38,522 bases of DNA from an uncultured Lachnospiraceae bacterium (GTDB taxonomy: Bacteria; Bacillota; Clostridia; Lachnospirales; Lachnospiraceae), in contig CALWLM010000015.1 of NCBI GenBank assembly GCA_944381515.1, positions 1 to 38,522 of the forward strand, written 5' to 3'. The notes below the pieces were generated by a model that was not told the DNA's origin, made no database searches, and saw nothing but the letters and a program-made list of their open reading frames with translations. Positions 7,604-20,288 of this stretch are shown here, piece after piece. Position 1 is the first letter of the stretch; each line of letters begins with the position of its first letter. The translations under genes and the position numbers were made by a program.

Positions 7604-8287
7604 ATGGAATTGTATCCCATTGATATTGCCATTCATGTGGTAAATATCGTTATTCTCTATATTATTCTGCGTGCCCTGCTCTGGAAGCCTGTGAGAAAGT
7701 TCATGGCAGACAGAGAGGAACGCGTTCAGGCTCAGATGGATGAGGCCGCCCGTCTGCAGGCCGAGGCTCAGAAGGCCAAGGAAGAGTATGACCGCCAGCT
7801 GTCCGAGGCCAAGGAAGCCTGCGAGCAGCTGATGGTTGAGGGAAGAAAACAGGCTATGGCGTCCAGTCAGAAATATGTTGACGACGCCAAAGAGGAGGCC
7901 AAACAGATTGTGGCTCAGGCCCGCACACTTGCCAAGGATGAGAAGCAGAGAGCGCTGGATGACGCCAAGTGCGAGCTGTCTGAGATGGCTGTGGAAATGG
8001 CCAGACGTGTCCTGCGCTTTGACCAGGAGACGCGCAGCAACATTGCCTCCGGTGCCTCTGAAAAGCATGGTGTGCGCAAGGGTACGCTGAAGACGGCAGA
8101 TGCCTGCACGGCAGAAGAGATCGCCAAGATCACCGAGCAGCTGGAGAATCTGCTGGGCAGTCGGCTGGAATTGGAGACAGCTGTGGACCCGAAGCTGGTG
8201 GGCGGCTACGCTGCCTATGTGGATGGCAAGGTTTATGACTTTAGCTATGCCGCGCAGCTGGATGCCATGAGACAGAGACTGGCCTGA
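7604..8287 (+). CDS. atpF: ATP synthase subunit b fused to a C-terminal delta-like domain
   Basis: The 227-residue protein combines two stator parts. Residues 1-25 are the membrane helix, with the b-type motif LLWKPVRKFMADRE following. About 30-140 is a long Ala-, Glu- and Lys-rich helix typical of the b coiled coil. From about 145 the chain turns into a beta-rich module with TAVDPKLVGGYAAYVDGKVY, which closely resembles the C-terminal domain of subunit delta/OSCP. The N-terminal six-helix domain of delta (about 105 residues), which in known enzymes grips the alpha N-termini, is absent here, and no separate atpH lies in the operon. Fused b-delta proteins are known in mycobacteria, but those retain the whole delta. 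AAGGAG precedes the ATG. Confidence 0.88.
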   Translation: MELYPIDIAIHVVNIVILYIILRALLWKPVRKFMADREERVQAQMDEAARLQAEAQKAKEEYDRQLSEAKEACEQLMVEGRKQAMASSQKYVDDAKEEAKQIVAQARTLAKDEKQRALDDAKCELSEMAVEMARRVLRFDQETRSNIASGASEKHGVRKGTLKTADACTAEEIAKITEQLENLLGSRLELETAVDPKLVGGYAAYVDGKVYDFSYAAQLDAMRQRLA

Positions 8288-8300
8288 TGGAGGCTTGATT

Positions 8301-9812
8301 ATGACACTGAATTTTGATCAGGGCTCCATGGGAGCCTTTTTGAAAGAAAAACTCGGCAGTTTTGAGCCGCATATGCTCAGCTATGAGTATGGTACGGTGG
8401 AGAGCTGTGCGGATGATATTGTTCATGTATCCGGACTCTCCCGCGCTAAGTACGGTGAGTTGCTGGAATTTGAAAACGATGTCTATGGTATCGCCCTGGA
8501 TATGAGCCTGGACGGCGTCAGCGCAGCCCTTTTGAGCCGCGGCGCCAGTGTGACTCCCGGCAGCATTGCCAGAGGCACGGGCCGTGTGGCGGATGTCTGC
8601 GTGGGCAGAGAGCTGCTGGGCCGTGTAATCGATCCCATTGGCCGTCCTCTGGACGGACAGGAGCTGGAAATTCGTGAGTACCGTGCGGTGGAATCCCCGG
8701 CTCCCTCTATTATGGATCGTGCACAGGTGGATACCCCCATGGAGACGGGTATCCTGGCGATTGACAGTATGATTCCCATTGGCCGCGGTCAGCGTGAGCT
8801 GATTATCGGTGACCGTCAGACCGGCAAGACTTCCATTGCGCTGTCGGCCATGATTAATCAGAAGACTTCCGGTGTTATCTGCGTTTACTGCGCGATTGGC
8901 CAGAAGGCCAGCAGTGTGGCAAATCTGGTGCGCCAGCTTCAGGAGAGCGGCACCATGAATCACTGCATAGTAGTGGCCTCCACGGCTGCGGACAGCGCCG
9001 CCATGCAGTATCTGGCTCCCTATGCAGCCTGCGCTGTAGCAGAGTATTTTATGCTGAATGGAATGGATGCTCTGGTAGTATACGATGATCTGTCAAAGCA
9101 TGCTGTGGCTTACCGTGCGATGTCCCTGCTGCTTCGCCGCCCTTCGGGCCGTGAGGCATATCCGGGCGACGTATTTTATCTGCATTCCCGTCTGCTGGAG
9201 CGTGCAGCCAGACTGTCGGAGGAGAAAGGCGGCGGTTCTCTGACTGCCCTGCCGATCATTGAGACGATGGCCGGCGACATTTCGGCCTATATTCCGACCA
9301 ACGTGATTTCCATTACCGACGGTCAGATTTATCTGGAGAGCGAGCTGTTCCATGCCGGTGTGCGTCCGGCTGTTAATGTGGGGCTGTCCGTGTCCCGTGT
9401 GGGCCGTGCCGCTCAGTATTCTGCCATGAAGAAGGTATCTGGAAGCCTGCGTCTGGAAGTGGCCCAGTACCGTGATATGGCTGTGTTTGCCCAGTTTGGC
9501 GCCGATGTAGATGCGGCAACCAAGAAGCTTTTGGATCGGGGCGAACGGATGACAGAGCTGCTTAAACAGCCCAAGGAGGATATTCTGAAGCTGTCCGGGC
9601 AGACGGCTCTTCTTCTGGCCTTCCAGATGGATGTGCTGTCAGGAGTGTCGGTGAAGTCTGTTCTGCGCTTTAAAAATGCCCTGCTCAAGCAGCTGTACAA
9701 TACCAGCTACTCCCTGATGAATACCATCGACAACACCCATGAGCTGGATGAGAGAACGGAGGCCGGTCTGCGGAAGGCAATACAGTCCTTTGCCGACAGC
9801 TGGGAGGAGTAA
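8301..9812 (+). CDS. atpA: ATP synthase F1 subunit alpha
   Basis: This is the non-catalytic nucleotide-binding subunit of the F1 head. The 503 residues match the family length. The Walker A motif is GDRQTGKT (170-177), and PSIMDRAQVDTPMETGILAIDSM and the visual VYDDLSKHAVAYR region are conserved. The N-terminal helix that normally contacts delta is short and divergent (GSMGAFLKEKLGSFE), which is notable because the delta N-terminal domain is missing in this operon. The start is the ATG at 8301, 7 nt after TGGAGG (8288-8293). An in-frame TTG at 8295 lies too close to that site. It is followed by gamma-beta 3 nt downstream. Confidence 0.96.
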   Translation: MTLNFDQGSMGAFLKEKLGSFEPHMLSYEYGTVESCADDIVHVSGLSRAKYGELLEFENDVYGIALDMSLDGVSAALLSRGASVTPGSIARGTGRVADVCVGRELLGRVIDPIGRPLDGQELEIREYRAVESPAPSIMDRAQVDTPMETGILAIDSMIPIGRGQRELIIGDRQTGKTSIALSAMINQKTSGVICVYCAIGQKASSVANLVRQLQESGTMNHCIVVASTAADSAAMQYLAPYAACAVAEYFMLNGMDALVVYDDLSKHAVAYRAMSLLLRRPSGREAYPGDVFYLHSRLLERAARLSEEKGGGSLTALPIIETMAGDISAYIPTNVISITDGQIYLESELFHAGVRPAVNVGLSVSRVGRAAQYSAMKKVSGSLRLEVAQYRDMAVFAQFGADVDAATKKLLDRGERMTELLKQPKEDILKLSGQTALLLAFQMDVLSGVSVKSVLRFKNALLKQLYNTSYSLMNTIDNTHELDERTEAGLRKAIQSFADSWEE

Positions 9813-12531
<2,719 letters not shown>

Positions 12532-12591
12532 CGAAACAGCCGATATAAAACAAAGATATAATACAGAGAGCTTCATTCAGAGAATAAAACG

Positions 12592-12629
12592 AGAGGATGC
12601 CCCGACAGCGGACGTCCTCTTATTTTTTT
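12592..12629 (+). terminator. Intrinsic terminator of the atp operon
   Basis: AGAGGATG (12592-12599) pairs with CGTCCTCT (12613-12620), with one G-U pair, followed by TATTTTTTT. Confidence 0.85.
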
Positions 12630-12670
12630 GCAGCAGCCGCCGGCGAAGGACCAGAGGCAAAAATAGAAGT

Positions 12671-12705
12671 AAAAAAACAGCCAGAGACAAAAGAAAATGT
12701 CTCTG
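12671..12705 (-). terminator. Probable terminator of pyrG
   Basis: On the minus strand CAGAGACA (12705-12698) pairs with TGTCTCTG (12689-12682), an 8-bp stem. A run of seven T (12677-12671) follows four nucleotides later. Confidence 0.7.
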
Positions 12706-12750
12706 ACCGTTTGCTGCCATTCCGTAATATTCTTTATCTGCGCGGCTTTG

Positions 12751-14379
12751 TCAGTCTGCCTTTGTCTCATGCTGCTTTAAAGCGGCGGCTACAAAGCTTT
12801 TGAACAGCGGGGCCGGCCGGTTGGGCCGGGATTTGAATTCCGGATGAGCCTGCGTGCCGATGAACCAGGGATGGGAGGGAAGCTCGCACATCTCCACAAT
12901 CTGACCATCGGGCGAAAGGCCGGATAAAAGCATACCGTTTTCTGTCAGAATCCGTCGATAATCGTTGTTGACCTCATAGCGATGTCTGTGACGCTCGTGA
13001 ATTTCGCTCTGTCCGCCGTATACCTGATAGGACAGACTCTGGGGATTGAGCACACAGGGATAGGACCCCAGGCGCAAAGTACCGCCGATGTCGGTAACGC
13101 CGTTCTGATCGGGCATCAGATGGATCATCGGATGGGTGGTGGACGGATTGAGTTCAGCGCTGTGCGCGTCGGCATATCCGATTACATGACGGGCAAATTC
13201 CACGATGGCCAACTGCATGCCCAGACACAGCCCCAGGAAAGGAATCTGATGTTCTCTGGCATAGCGGATAGCCGAGATTTTGCCCTCGACTCCCCGGTCG
13301 CCGAAGCCGCCGGGGACCAGGATACCGTCCGCATCGCCCAGGTATTCAGCGGCGTTATCGTCGGTTACCAGCTCGGAATCCACCCATTGGATGTGTACGG
13401 TAGTGCGGTTTGCCACACCTGCATGGCGCAGCGCCTCTGCTACGCTGATATAAGCGTCATGAAGGGAAACATATTTGCCCACCAGCGCAATGTTAATTTC
13501 ATGGAGCGGATGCTTCCAGTCGTCGATCATTTTTTTCCATTCGTCCAGGTCCGGTTCGGGACAGGGAATGTGAAGGCAGTCGCAGGTGGCCTGGGCCAGC
13601 TGTTCTTTTTCCATATCCAGAGGAACCTCGTAGAGAATATCGCAGTCGAGATTCTGCAGTACGTGGTTGGGTGCTACATTGCAGAACTGAGCGATTTTTT
13701 CGCGCAGGCGCGCGTCCATCGGGTATTCGGACCGGCATACCAGAATATCGGGCTGCAATCCCATGCCCTGCATGGTTTTGACGCTGGCCTGGGTGGGTTT
13801 GGTCTTCATTTCTCCCGATGCCTTCAGATAGGGGATCAGAGTCACATGAATCAGGCAGGTATTTTCCCGGCCCACATCGTGCTGAAACTGACGGATAGCC
13901 TCCAGGAAAGGCTGGCTTTCAATGTCGCCTACCGTACCGCCCACCTCAATGATGGCAATCTCCGTGCGGGAGTCCGATTCATTGGAAAAATTGCGGTAAA
14001 CGCGGCTCTTTATTTCATTGGTAATATGAGGGATCACCTGGACGGTGCCGCCGCCAAAGTCTCCGCGGCGTTCCTTAGACAGAACAGTCCAGTAGATTTT
14101 GCCTGTGGTGACATTGGAATTCTTAGTCAGGCTTTCGTCGATAAAACGTTCATAATGTCCCAGGTCCAGATCCGTCTCTGCTCCATCGTCGGTGACGAAT
14201 ACCTCTCCGTGCTGAATTGGATTCATAGTGCCAGGGTCGATATTGATATAGGGGTCGAATTTCTGCATGGTGACAGAATACCCCCTGGCCTTTAAAAGTC
14301 TTCCCAGTGAAGCGGCAGTGATTCCTTTCCCCAGTCCGGAAACAACGCCGCCAGTTACAAATACATACTTTACCGGCAT
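12751..14379 (-). CDS. pyrG: CTP synthase
   Basis: The enzyme converts UTP to CTP with ATP and glutamine. The 542-residue length is normal. The N-terminal synthetase domain (about 1-270) begins [19 protein letters not shown] with the P-loop-like VSGLGKG. The C-terminal class I glutamine amidotransferase domain (about 290-535) has the nucleophile Cys in [11 protein letters not shown] and the GGFGDRG loop. AAGGAGG lies before the ATG. The gene is transcribed towards the atp operon and away from ftsH, and stands alone between terminators. Its upstream region runs into the repeat-rich stretch at 14507-15001. Confidence 0.97.
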   Translation of the reverse strand: MPVKYVFVTGGVVSGLGKGITAASLGRLLKARGYSVTMQKFDPYINIDPGTMNPIQHGEVFVTDDGAETDLDLGHYERFIDESLTKNSNVTTGKIYWTVLSKERRGDFGGGTVQVIPHITNEIKSRVYRNFSNESDSRTEIAIIEVGGTVGDIESQPFLEAIRQFQHDVGRENTCLIHVTLIPYLKASGEMKTKPTQASVKTMQGMGLQPDILVCRSEYPMDARLREKIAQFCNVAPNHVLQNLDCDILYEVPLDMEKEQLAQATCDCLHIPCPEPDLDEWKKMIDDWKHPLHEINIALVGKYVSLHDAYISVAEALRHAGVANRTTVHIQWVDSELVTDDNAAEYLGDADGILVPGGFGDRGVEGKISAIRYAREHQIPFLGLCLGMQLAIVEFARHVIGYADAHSAELNPSTTHPMIHLMPDQNGVTDIGGTLRLGSYPCVLNPQSLSYQVYGGQSEIHERHRHRYEVNNDYRRILTENGMLLSGLSPDGQIVEMCELPSHPWFIGTQAHPEFKSRPNRPAPLFKSFVAAALKQHETKAD

Positions 14380-14506
14380 ATAAGGTCCTCCTTGTTTGTC
14401 CTCTTACTGTAAGAGAGTGTGTAGTGAAAGCCGAAAAGTACAGACAGCCCACATATAGATTCTTCCCAATTATCATCATGTGGCATACAGAGCCGCTTAA
14501 CGAACC

Positions 14507-14591
14507 TTCGCCCTATGTATAGACTTCCATCCAGGCATGCGCTCATAGCCTCTGGCTATGGCAATGCCTTCCTGTAAGTCTATACGCACGG
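14507..14591. repeat. 85-bp palindromic repeat, copy 1
   Basis: A nearly symmetrical hairpin element. TATAGACTT (14518-14526) pairs with AAGTCTATA (14576-14584), AGGCAT (14533-14538) with ATGCCT (14564-14569), and CATAGCC (14544-14550) with GGCTATG (14554-14560) around a 3-nt loop. It is bounded by TTCGCCC on one side and CGCACGG on the other. It resembles REP/BIME-type or MITE-like intergenic hairpins. Copy 2 lies 155 nt downstream in the same orientation. Confidence 0.85.
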
Positions 14592-14653
14592 TTTTAAGAA
14601 AGCGGCAAGTTGTCGCCGTGCGTAAGCTCAATTCCGCTGCGCTGCATTGAGCT
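14585..14653. repeat. Two further inverted repeats between the 85-bp copies
   Basis: CGCACGG (14585-14591) pairs with CCGTGCG (14616-14622). AGCTCAAT (14625-14632) pairs with ATTGAGCT (14646-14653). Together with the two 85-bp copies they make an almost continuous run of hairpins in the pyrG-ftsH gap. Confidence 0.7.
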
Positions 14654-14661
14654 CACGGGCA

Positions 14662-14746
14662 TTCGCCCTATGTATAGCCTTCCATCCAGGCATATGCTCA
14701 TAGCCTGCGGCTATGGCAATGCCTTCCTGTAAGTCTATACGCACGG
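14662..14746. repeat. 85-bp palindromic repeat, copy 2
   Basis: It has the same length and orientation as copy 1, and I count five differences over 85 bp (about 94% identity). Two differences lie in the terminal loop and one (A to C in the outer left arm) breaks a base pair. The conserved ends and hairpin plan suggest a dispersed element rather than a local duplication, but only two copies are in view. Confidence 0.85.
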
Positions 14747-14860
14747 CTCTTTGCTAACGTGGACATTATACTACCGTTTCTTTGAGTTTGCCAGTTAATA
14801 TTTGAAAAATTTATTTTTCACGATAGGGGGTGCTGTTTTGTGACTTGCTGCCCTCACGGT

Positions 14861-15001
14861 CGCGGCATATCGGCTCCGGCGACTGGCCACCGCCTTTGGA
14901 GCCGGAGCCGATATGCCGCGGCCGCCCACCGCCTTTGGAGCCGGAGCCGATATGGCAGGACCGCCCATACCTTTGGAGCCGGAGCCGATATGCCGCGGCC
15001 G
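14861..15001. repeat. 39-bp tandem repeat with an inverted arm, upstream of ftsH
   Basis: Three consecutive units start at 14888, 14927 and 14966, each with CCTTTGGAGCCGGAGCCGAT at its core; the third is slightly short. A single inverted copy of the arm stands in front. CGCGGCATATCGGCTCCGGC (14861-14880) is the perfect complement of 14901-14920, giving a 20-bp stem with a 20-nt loop. The unit length is 13 codons, so frames stay open and give repetitive peptides on both strands. I regard these as spurious because they lack a ribosome binding site and resemble no family I know. Confidence 0.85.
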
Positions 15002-15050
15002 CTTTATAAAACCTTTATATTCTGAACGCAGGTTTTTCACAAAGTCTGTA

Positions 15051-15079
15051 TTGATTTCTTCGCTTCGCTTCACTATAAT
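15051..15079 (+). promoter_or_regulatory. Promoter of ftsH
   Basis: TTGATT (15051-15056) and a perfect TATAAT (15074-15079) are separated by 17 nt, ending 60 nt before the ftsH start. Confidence 0.8.
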
Positions 15080-15139
15080 GATAAGAAGGGAACGGTACGT
15101 TTCTGAAAACCGCATTCCCGGATATAGGAGAACATACGT

Positions 15140-17176
15140 ATGAATGACAGGAACAATCTTAACGGAAGACGTGATAATAATAGTAATAATAACGGAAAAA
15201 AACCGGGAGGCAGCAATCAGCCGATTTTTACCCTCCTGTTTTTAATTTTGGGGGCGATGATTCTGATGTATGCCACCAGCGGTTTGTTCAGCACAGAATC
15301 AGCCAATGAAATCACTTTTACAGAATTTATGGAATATGTAGATGACGGTAAGGTGGAATCGGTGATCATTTCAGATTACACCATAGAAATCTACATGAAG
15401 GATGAGGCTTCTGCCAATCCCATGCTGAGCATGTGGAGCACCTCCGAAGAACCGGACTATTATACGGGGATGGTCGGAGATGAGGAGGAGCTTAAAAACG
15501 ACCTGATGGCAAAGGGCGTCGAGGTATCCGGCCAGATTCCCACCACCGGCAATCCTTTGCTGGAAATGCTGCTTGCCTACGGACTGCCTATTTTGATCCT
15601 TGTGGCCTTTTATGCCTTTATGATGAAAAAAAGCGGAGGGATGATGGGAGGCCTGGGCAAGAGTACGGCCAAGGTCTACGTCCAGCAGGAGACCGGCGTC
15701 ACCTTTAAGGATGTGGCAGGTCAGGACGAGGCCCAGGAGTCTCTGATGGAGATTGTGGACTTTCTGCACAATCCCAGCCGCTATTCCAAAATCGGTGCAA
15801 AGCTGCCCAAGGGCGCTTTGCTGGTAGGCCCTCCCGGTACCGGCAAGACGCTGCTGGCCAAAGCTGTGGCAGGAGAGGCCAAGGTCCCCTTCTTCTCCCT
15901 GTCCGGTTCGGATTTCGTGGAGATGTTTGTCGGCATGGGCGCTTCCCGTGTCCGTGATCTGTTTAAGCAGGCGCAGCAGAATGCGCCCTGCATAATCTTT
16001 ATCGATGAGATTGATGCAATCGGCAAGAGCCGTGACAGCCGTTATGGCGGGGGCAATGACGAGCGGGAACAGACGCTGAATCAGCTGCTCTCGGAGATGG
16101 ACGGATTCGATTCGGCCAAGGGTGTGTTTATTCTGGCAGCCACCAACCGTCCGGAGATTTTGGACAAGGCTCTGCTTCGCCCGGGCCGCTTCGACCGGCG
16201 CATTATCGTGGAAAAGCCCGATCTGAAGGGCCGTGTCAATATTTTAAAGGTACATTCCAAGGATGTGCTGATGGACGATTCCGTGGATCTGGAGGCTATT
16301 GCTCTGGCTACCTCCGGCGCAGTGGGTTCGGATCTGGCCAACATGATCAATGAGGCCGCTATCAATGCAGTTAAGAAGGGCAGAAATGTGGTGACGCAGT
16401 CGGATCTGTTTGAAGCTGTGGAAGTGGTCCTGGTAGGCAAGGAGAAAAAGGACCGCATCATGGGCGAGCAGGAACGCAAGATTGTCTCCTATCACGAGGT
16501 GGGCCACGCTCTGGTCAGCGCTCTGCAAAAGGATGCCGAGCCCGTGCAGAAGATCACCATTGTGCCTCGCACCATGGGAGCTCTGGGCTATGTGATGAAC
16601 GTCCCGGAGGAAGAGAAATTCATGAATACCAAGGCGGAGCTGCACGCCATGCTGGTTCAGTTTTTGGCCGGCCGTGCCGCCGAGGAGCTGATTTTTGACA
16701 CAGTGACCAACGGCGCTGCCAACGATATCGAGAGAGCCACCGCTGTGGCCCGGGCCATGGTCACCCAGTACGGTATGTCCGATGAATTTGGACTGATGGG
16801 TCTGGAGTCCATCGAGAACCGCTATCTGGACGGACGTCCGGTACAGAATTGTGCGGACCGCACAGCTGCCGAAGTGGACGAGGTCGTTAAGAAAATGCTT
16901 CGGGAAGCCTATGAGGAGGCCAAGGTTCTGCTGTCGCAGAACATCGACGCCCTGCATCGTATCGCTGCCTTCCTGATCAAGAAAGAGACCATTACCGGTA
17001 AGGAATTTATGGAGATCTACCATGAGGTCTTGAAGGAGAGAGAGGAGAATCAGCGAAAAGAGGCGGAGGAAGCCGCTCAGATTGAGGAGTCGTCTGCCGG
17101 TACCGCTGAGGCAGAAGAAGCTGCCGAAGCCGCTGGAAATGCCGGCAATGCCGAGACCGCAGAGACGCTTTCTTAA
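15140..17176 (+). CDS. ftsH: ATP-dependent zinc metalloprotease FtsH
   Basis: FtsH is a membrane-bound hexameric AAA+ protease that degrades damaged membrane proteins and regulators. The 678 residues show an Asn-rich cytoplasmic N-terminus and a first transmembrane helix (about 29-48). An extracytoplasmic domain and a second helix (about 141-160) follow. The AAA+ module has Walker A GPPGTGKT (230-237), Walker [12 protein letters not shown] and the second region of homology ([19 protein letters not shown]). The zinc site is HEVGH (452-456). The C-terminal tail is an Ala- and Glu-rich low-complexity segment. TAGGAG precedes the ATG by 9 nt. The hpt/tilS genes often found next to ftsH are not here. 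Confidence 0.97.
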   Translation: MNDRNNLNGRRDNNSNNNGKKPGGSNQPIFTLLFLILGAMILMYATSGLFSTESANEITFTEFMEYVDDGKVESVIISDYTIEIYMKDEASANPMLSMWSTSEEPDYYTGMVGDEEELKNDLMAKGVEVSGQIPTTGNPLLEMLLAYGLPILILVAFYAFMMKKSGGMMGGLGKSTAKVYVQQETGVTFKDVAGQDEAQESLMEIVDFLHNPSRYSKIGAKLPKGALLVGPPGTGKTLLAKAVAGEAKVPFFSLSGSDFVEMFVGMGASRVRDLFKQAQQNAPCIIFIDEIDAIGKSRDSRYGGGNDEREQTLNQLLSEMDGFDSAKGVFILAATNRPEILDKALLRPGRFDRRIIVEKPDLKGRVNILKVHSKDVLMDDSVDLEAIALATSGAVGSDLANMINEAAINAVKKGRNVVTQSDLFEAVEVVLVGKEKKDRIMGEQERKIVSYHEVGHALVSALQKDAEPVQKITIVPRTMGALGYVMNVPEEEKFMNTKAELHAMLVQFLAGRAAEELIFDTVTNGAANDIERATAVARAMVTQYGMSDEFGLMGLESIENRYLDGRPVQNCADRTAAEVDEVVKKMLREAYEEAKVLLSQNIDALHRIAAFLIKKETITGKEFMEIYHEVLKEREENQRKEAEEAAQIEESSAGTAEAEEAAEAAGNAGNAETAETLS

Positions 17177-17210
17177 AGAGACCGGATACAAGATAATAGA
17201 TGAGGTTTTC

Positions 17211-17250
17211 AGAGGAGGATATTCCATGGATTTGGTGTCCTCCTCTTTGT
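17211..17250 (+). terminator. Terminator-like hairpin between ftsH and uvrC
   Basis: AGAGGAGGA (17211-17219) pairs perfectly with TCCTCCTCT (17238-17246), followed by TTGT. The T-tract is short, so read-through into uvrC is possible. The left arm also looks like a ribosome binding site but leads to no frame of note. Confidence 0.6.
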
Positions 17251-17277
17251 GAACAGAGGGAAAGGGAGAGAGGAGCA

Positions 17278-19176
17278 ATGACATTTAATATAGAAGAGGA
17301 GCTGAAAAAGCTGCCTGCCTCGCCAGGCGTTTATCTGATGCACAACAGCCACGATGAGATCATTTATGTGGGCAAGGCTGTCAGTCTGAAGAACCGTGTG
17401 CGTCAGTATTTTCAGAGCAGCCGGGGCAAGACGGCCAAGATTCAGCAGATGGTGCATAATATTGCCTGGTTTGAATATATCCTGACGGATTCGGAGATGG
17501 AGGCTCTGGTGCTGGAGTGCAACCTGATTAAGGAGCACCGGCCCAAGTACAATACCATGCTGGTGGACGACAAGAGCTACCCCTACATCAAAGTGACGAT
17601 TCAGGAGGACTTTCCCCGGATTCTTTTTTCACGGGATATGAAAAAGGACAAGTCCCGCTATTATGGGCCCTATACCAGCGCGGGCGCCGTGAAGGATACC
17701 ATAGAGCTCTTGCACAAGCTGTTTCGCATCCGCACCTGCCGGAGAAACCTGCCGGCGGATATCGGCAAGGCAAGACCCTGTCTCAATTACCATATTAAGC
17801 AGTGCGACGCCCCCTGCCAGGGCTATATTTCCAGGGAGGAATACCGGGAGTCGGTTCAGAAGGCTATGGATTTTCTGGGCGGCAATTTTGAACCCATTAT
17901 CCGTTCGCTGGAGGAGCAGATGAATGCCTGTGCTGAGAGGCTGGATTTTGAGACGGCCGTGACCTACCGGGAGCTTTTAAACAGCGTAAAGCATATTGCT
18001 CAGAAGCAGAAGATTACCGATGCGGCGGGGAATGAGGACCGGGATGTGATTGCCATGGCCAGGGAAAAGCAGGATGCGGTGGTTCAGGTGTTTTTTATCC
18101 GGAGCGGTAAGATGATCGGCCGGGATCACTGTTACCTCACCATCGACGAGGATGAAACGGACGGCCATGTATTAGGGGAATTTGTAAAGCAGTTTTATGC
18201 GGGGACGCCGGCTATTCCCAGAGAGCTGTTTTTGCAGCATCCGGTGGAGGACGAGGAGCTGATTGCCTCCTGGCTCAGCGGAAAGAGGGGACAGAAGGTG
18301 ACGCTTCGCACACCGGTCAAGGGGGAGAAGGCCAGACTGGTGGAGCTGGCTGCGCGCAATGCCAGACTGGTCCTGGATCAGGACCGGGAGAAGCTGAAAC
18401 GGGAGGAGGTGCGTACCACCGGGGCGGCCAGGCAGCTGGCGGGACTTCTGGGACTTACGGACTGTGTGCGCATGGAGGCCTATGATATTTCCAATATCAG
18501 CGGCGTTCAGTCCGTGGGCTCCATGGTGGTCTATGAGAACGGCAGACCCAAGCGTTCCGATTACCGCAAATTCCGTATCCGCTATGTGGAGGGACCCAAC
18601 GACTATGCCTCCATGGAGGAGGTGCTGACCCGGCGGTTCACCCACGGCCTGGAGGAGCGGGCTGCGGGCGGCGAGGGAGGAGGGAGCTTTGACCGTTTCC
18701 CGGATTTGATTCTGATGGACGGAGGCAAAGGCCAGGTGGGAATAGCCGAGGGGGTTCTGCAGAAGCTGGGACTGTCGATTCCTGTCTGCGGGATGGTTAA
18801 GGATGACAATCACCGCACCCGCGGCCTGTATTTTCACAATCGGGAGGTGCCGCTGGACCGCCATGGAGAAAGTTTCCAGCTGATTACCCGGATACAGGAT
18901 GAGGCGCACCGCTTTGCCATTGAGTATCACCGAAACCTGCGGGGCAAGGCGCAGATTCACTCCGTGCTGGATGACATCGAGGGAATCGGGCCGGTACGCC
19001 GCAAGGCGCTGATGCGACATTTCAAAACCATAGAGGCTATTCGGGAGGCATCGGCAGAGGAGCTGGCCCAGGCGCCGCAGATGAATGCCCGATCCGGACA
19101 GGCAGTTTATGAGTTTTTCCATACGAGGGAAAAGGCAAAAGAGGACGAAGCGCCTGCACCATCGCCTGAAATGTAA
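17278..19176 (+). CDS. uvrC: Excinuclease ABC subunit C
   Basis: UvrC makes both incisions around a DNA lesion during nucleotide excision repair. The 632 residues are in order. The GIY-YIG domain has [18 protein letters not shown] (about 14-35). A UVR motif with [15 protein letters not shown] for UvrB binding lies near 220-250. The RNase H-like C-terminal endonuclease has [17 protein letters not shown] and ILMDGGKGQ. Helix-hairpin-helix repeats lie near the end ([16 protein letters not shown]). The start is the ATG with GAGAGGAG just upstream; the open frame extends 26 codons further without a better site. It precedes hprK, a common Firmicute gene order, but a separate promoter lies in between. 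Confidence 0.96.
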   Translation: MTFNIEEELKKLPASPGVYLMHNSHDEIIYVGKAVSLKNRVRQYFQSSRGKTAKIQQMVHNIAWFEYILTDSEMEALVLECNLIKEHRPKYNTMLVDDKSYPYIKVTIQEDFPRILFSRDMKKDKSRYYGPYTSAGAVKDTIELLHKLFRIRTCRRNLPADIGKARPCLNYHIKQCDAPCQGYISREEYRESVQKAMDFLGGNFEPIIRSLEEQMNACAERLDFETAVTYRELLNSVKHIAQKQKITDAAGNEDRDVIAMAREKQDAVVQVFFIRSGKMIGRDHCYLTIDEDETDGHVLGEFVKQFYAGTPAIPRELFLQHPVEDEELIASWLSGKRGQKVTLRTPVKGEKARLVELAARNARLVLDQDREKLKREEVRTTGAARQLAGLLGLTDCVRMEAYDISNISGVQSVGSMVVYENGRPKRSDYRKFRIRYVEGPNDYASMEEVLTRRFTHGLEERAAGGEGGGSFDRFPDLILMDGGKGQVGIAEGVLQKLGLSIPVCGMVKDDNHRTRGLYFHNREVPLDRHGESFQLITRIQDEAHRFAIEYHRNLRGKAQIHSVLDDIEGIGPVRRKALMRHFKTIEAIREASAEELAQAPQMNARSGQAVYEFFHTREKAKEDEAPAPSPEM

Positions 19177-19235
19177 GAGGCGGCGCCCCAGGGGCTTGGG
19201 ATAGGAAGGCAGGCGGAAGGCGGTCGCTGCGCTAC

Positions 19236-19264
19236 TTGCACTTATCTTCCGCTTATGTTAAGAT
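19236..19264 (+). promoter_or_regulatory. Promoter of the hprK-murB-whiA-crh cluster
   Basis: TTGCAC (19236-19241) and TAAGAT (19259-19264) are 17 nt apart with an extended -10 TG. They lie about 95 nt before hprK, leaving a leader of roughly 88 nt with GC-rich inverted segments. Confidence 0.62.
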
Positions 19265-19358
19265 AGAAAGGACGTTAACGAGATCATACGCCGGGCGCGA
19301 GGGGGCGCCTGGTCCGGTCGGACCCAGACAGCGTCCGGGACCGAAGAAAGGAGAAGGC

Positions 19359-20288
19359 ATGGCGGTTACTGTTACCGACGTTATCAAAAAATATTCTCTG
19401 CGTTCTTTGACGCCGGAGATACCGACGGACAATATTCGGATTAATCACTCGGATATCAATCGTCCGGCTTTGCAGCTGGCCGGATATTTTGATCATTTTG
19501 GCAAGGAAAGAGTACAGATTATCGGTCTGGTGGAATACACATATATCGAGACCATGGAGAGAGAACGCAAGCTGCAGGTATTTGATACCCTTTTTGCGGG
19601 AAAGATTCCCTGTCTGGTTTATTGCCGCAGTCTGGAACCCGATGAGGAGATTGTGGAGCTGGCCAGGCGCTATGAGGTGCCGATTCTCATATCGGATATG
19701 ATTACCTCGGATTTTATGGGAGAAATTATCCGTTGGCTGAAGGCGCAGTTAGCTCCTATGATTTCCATCCACGGCGTGCTGGTGGAGGTCTACGGCGAGG
19801 GCGTTTTGATTATGGGTGAGAGCGGCATCGGCAAGAGCGAGGCGGCTCTGGAGCTGATTCGGCGCGGACACCGTCTGGTTACCGACGATGTGGTGGAGCT
19901 TCGCAAGGTCAGCGACGATACTTTGGTAGGAAGCGCTCCCGATATTACCCGCCATCTGATTGAGCTGCGGGGCATCGGCATTGTGGATGTGAAGGCTCTG
20001 TTCGGCGCTGCTGCGGTGAAGAATACGCAGAGCGTAGATATGGTGATCAAGCTGGAGGAGTGGAGCAGAGACAAGGAGTATGACCGGCTGGGTCTGGATG
20101 AGCAGTATATTGAGTTTCTTGGAAACCGGGTGGTCTGCTATAATATTCCGATCCGTCCGGGCCGTAATCTGGCGGTTATCGTGGAATCGGCTGCGGTCAA
20201 TTCCCGCCAGAGAAAGATGGGATACAACGCGGCGCAGGAGCTGTACAAGAGAGTGCAGAGAAGCCTGGAACTGTCGGAGAATGAATGA
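19359..20288 (+). CDS. hprK: HPr kinase/phosphorylase
   Basis: HprK/P phosphorylates HPr on its regulatory serine when glycolytic intermediates are high and reverses this when phosphate is high, driving carbon catabolite control. The 309-residue protein has Walker A GESGIGKS at 153-160, matching the position in Bacillus. The family signature ELRGIGIVDVKALFG comes about 45 residues later. The start is the ATG with AAAGGAG 5 nt upstream. Its possible targets, HPr (3-275) and the Crh-like protein (22140-22397), are both in this window. It overlaps murB by an ATGA junction. Confidence 0.96.
   Translation: MAVTVTDVIKKYSLRSLTPEIPTDNIRINHSDINRPALQLAGYFDHFGKERVQIIGLVEYTYIETMERERKLQVFDTLFAGKIPCLVYCRSLEPDEEIVELARRYEVPILISDMITSDFMGEIIRWLKAQLAPMISIHGVLVEVYGEGVLIMGESGIGKSEAALELIRRGHRLVTDDVVELRKVSDDTLVGSAPDITRHLIELRGIGIVDVKALFGAAAVKNTQSVDMVIKLEEWSRDKEYDRLGLDEQYIEFLGNRVVCYNIPIRPGRNLAVIVESAAVNSRQRKMGYNAAQELYKRVQRSLELSENE

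Noticed and set aside
12982..14295. A 437-codon open frame on the plus strand opposite pyrG
   Set aside because: The minus strand encodes full-length CTP synthase with all motifs; the plus frame is a shadow.
14507..15001. CRISPR array
   Set aside because: The repeats are either two widely spaced palindromes or directly adjacent tandem units without unique spacers, and there are no cas genes.
14795..15115. Possible repeat protein with ISAPAPKAV units in the ftsH upstream region
   Set aside because: The peptide repeat arises from the 39-bp DNA repeat, whose length is a multiple of three. Both strands stay open, and there is no ribosome binding site or family match.
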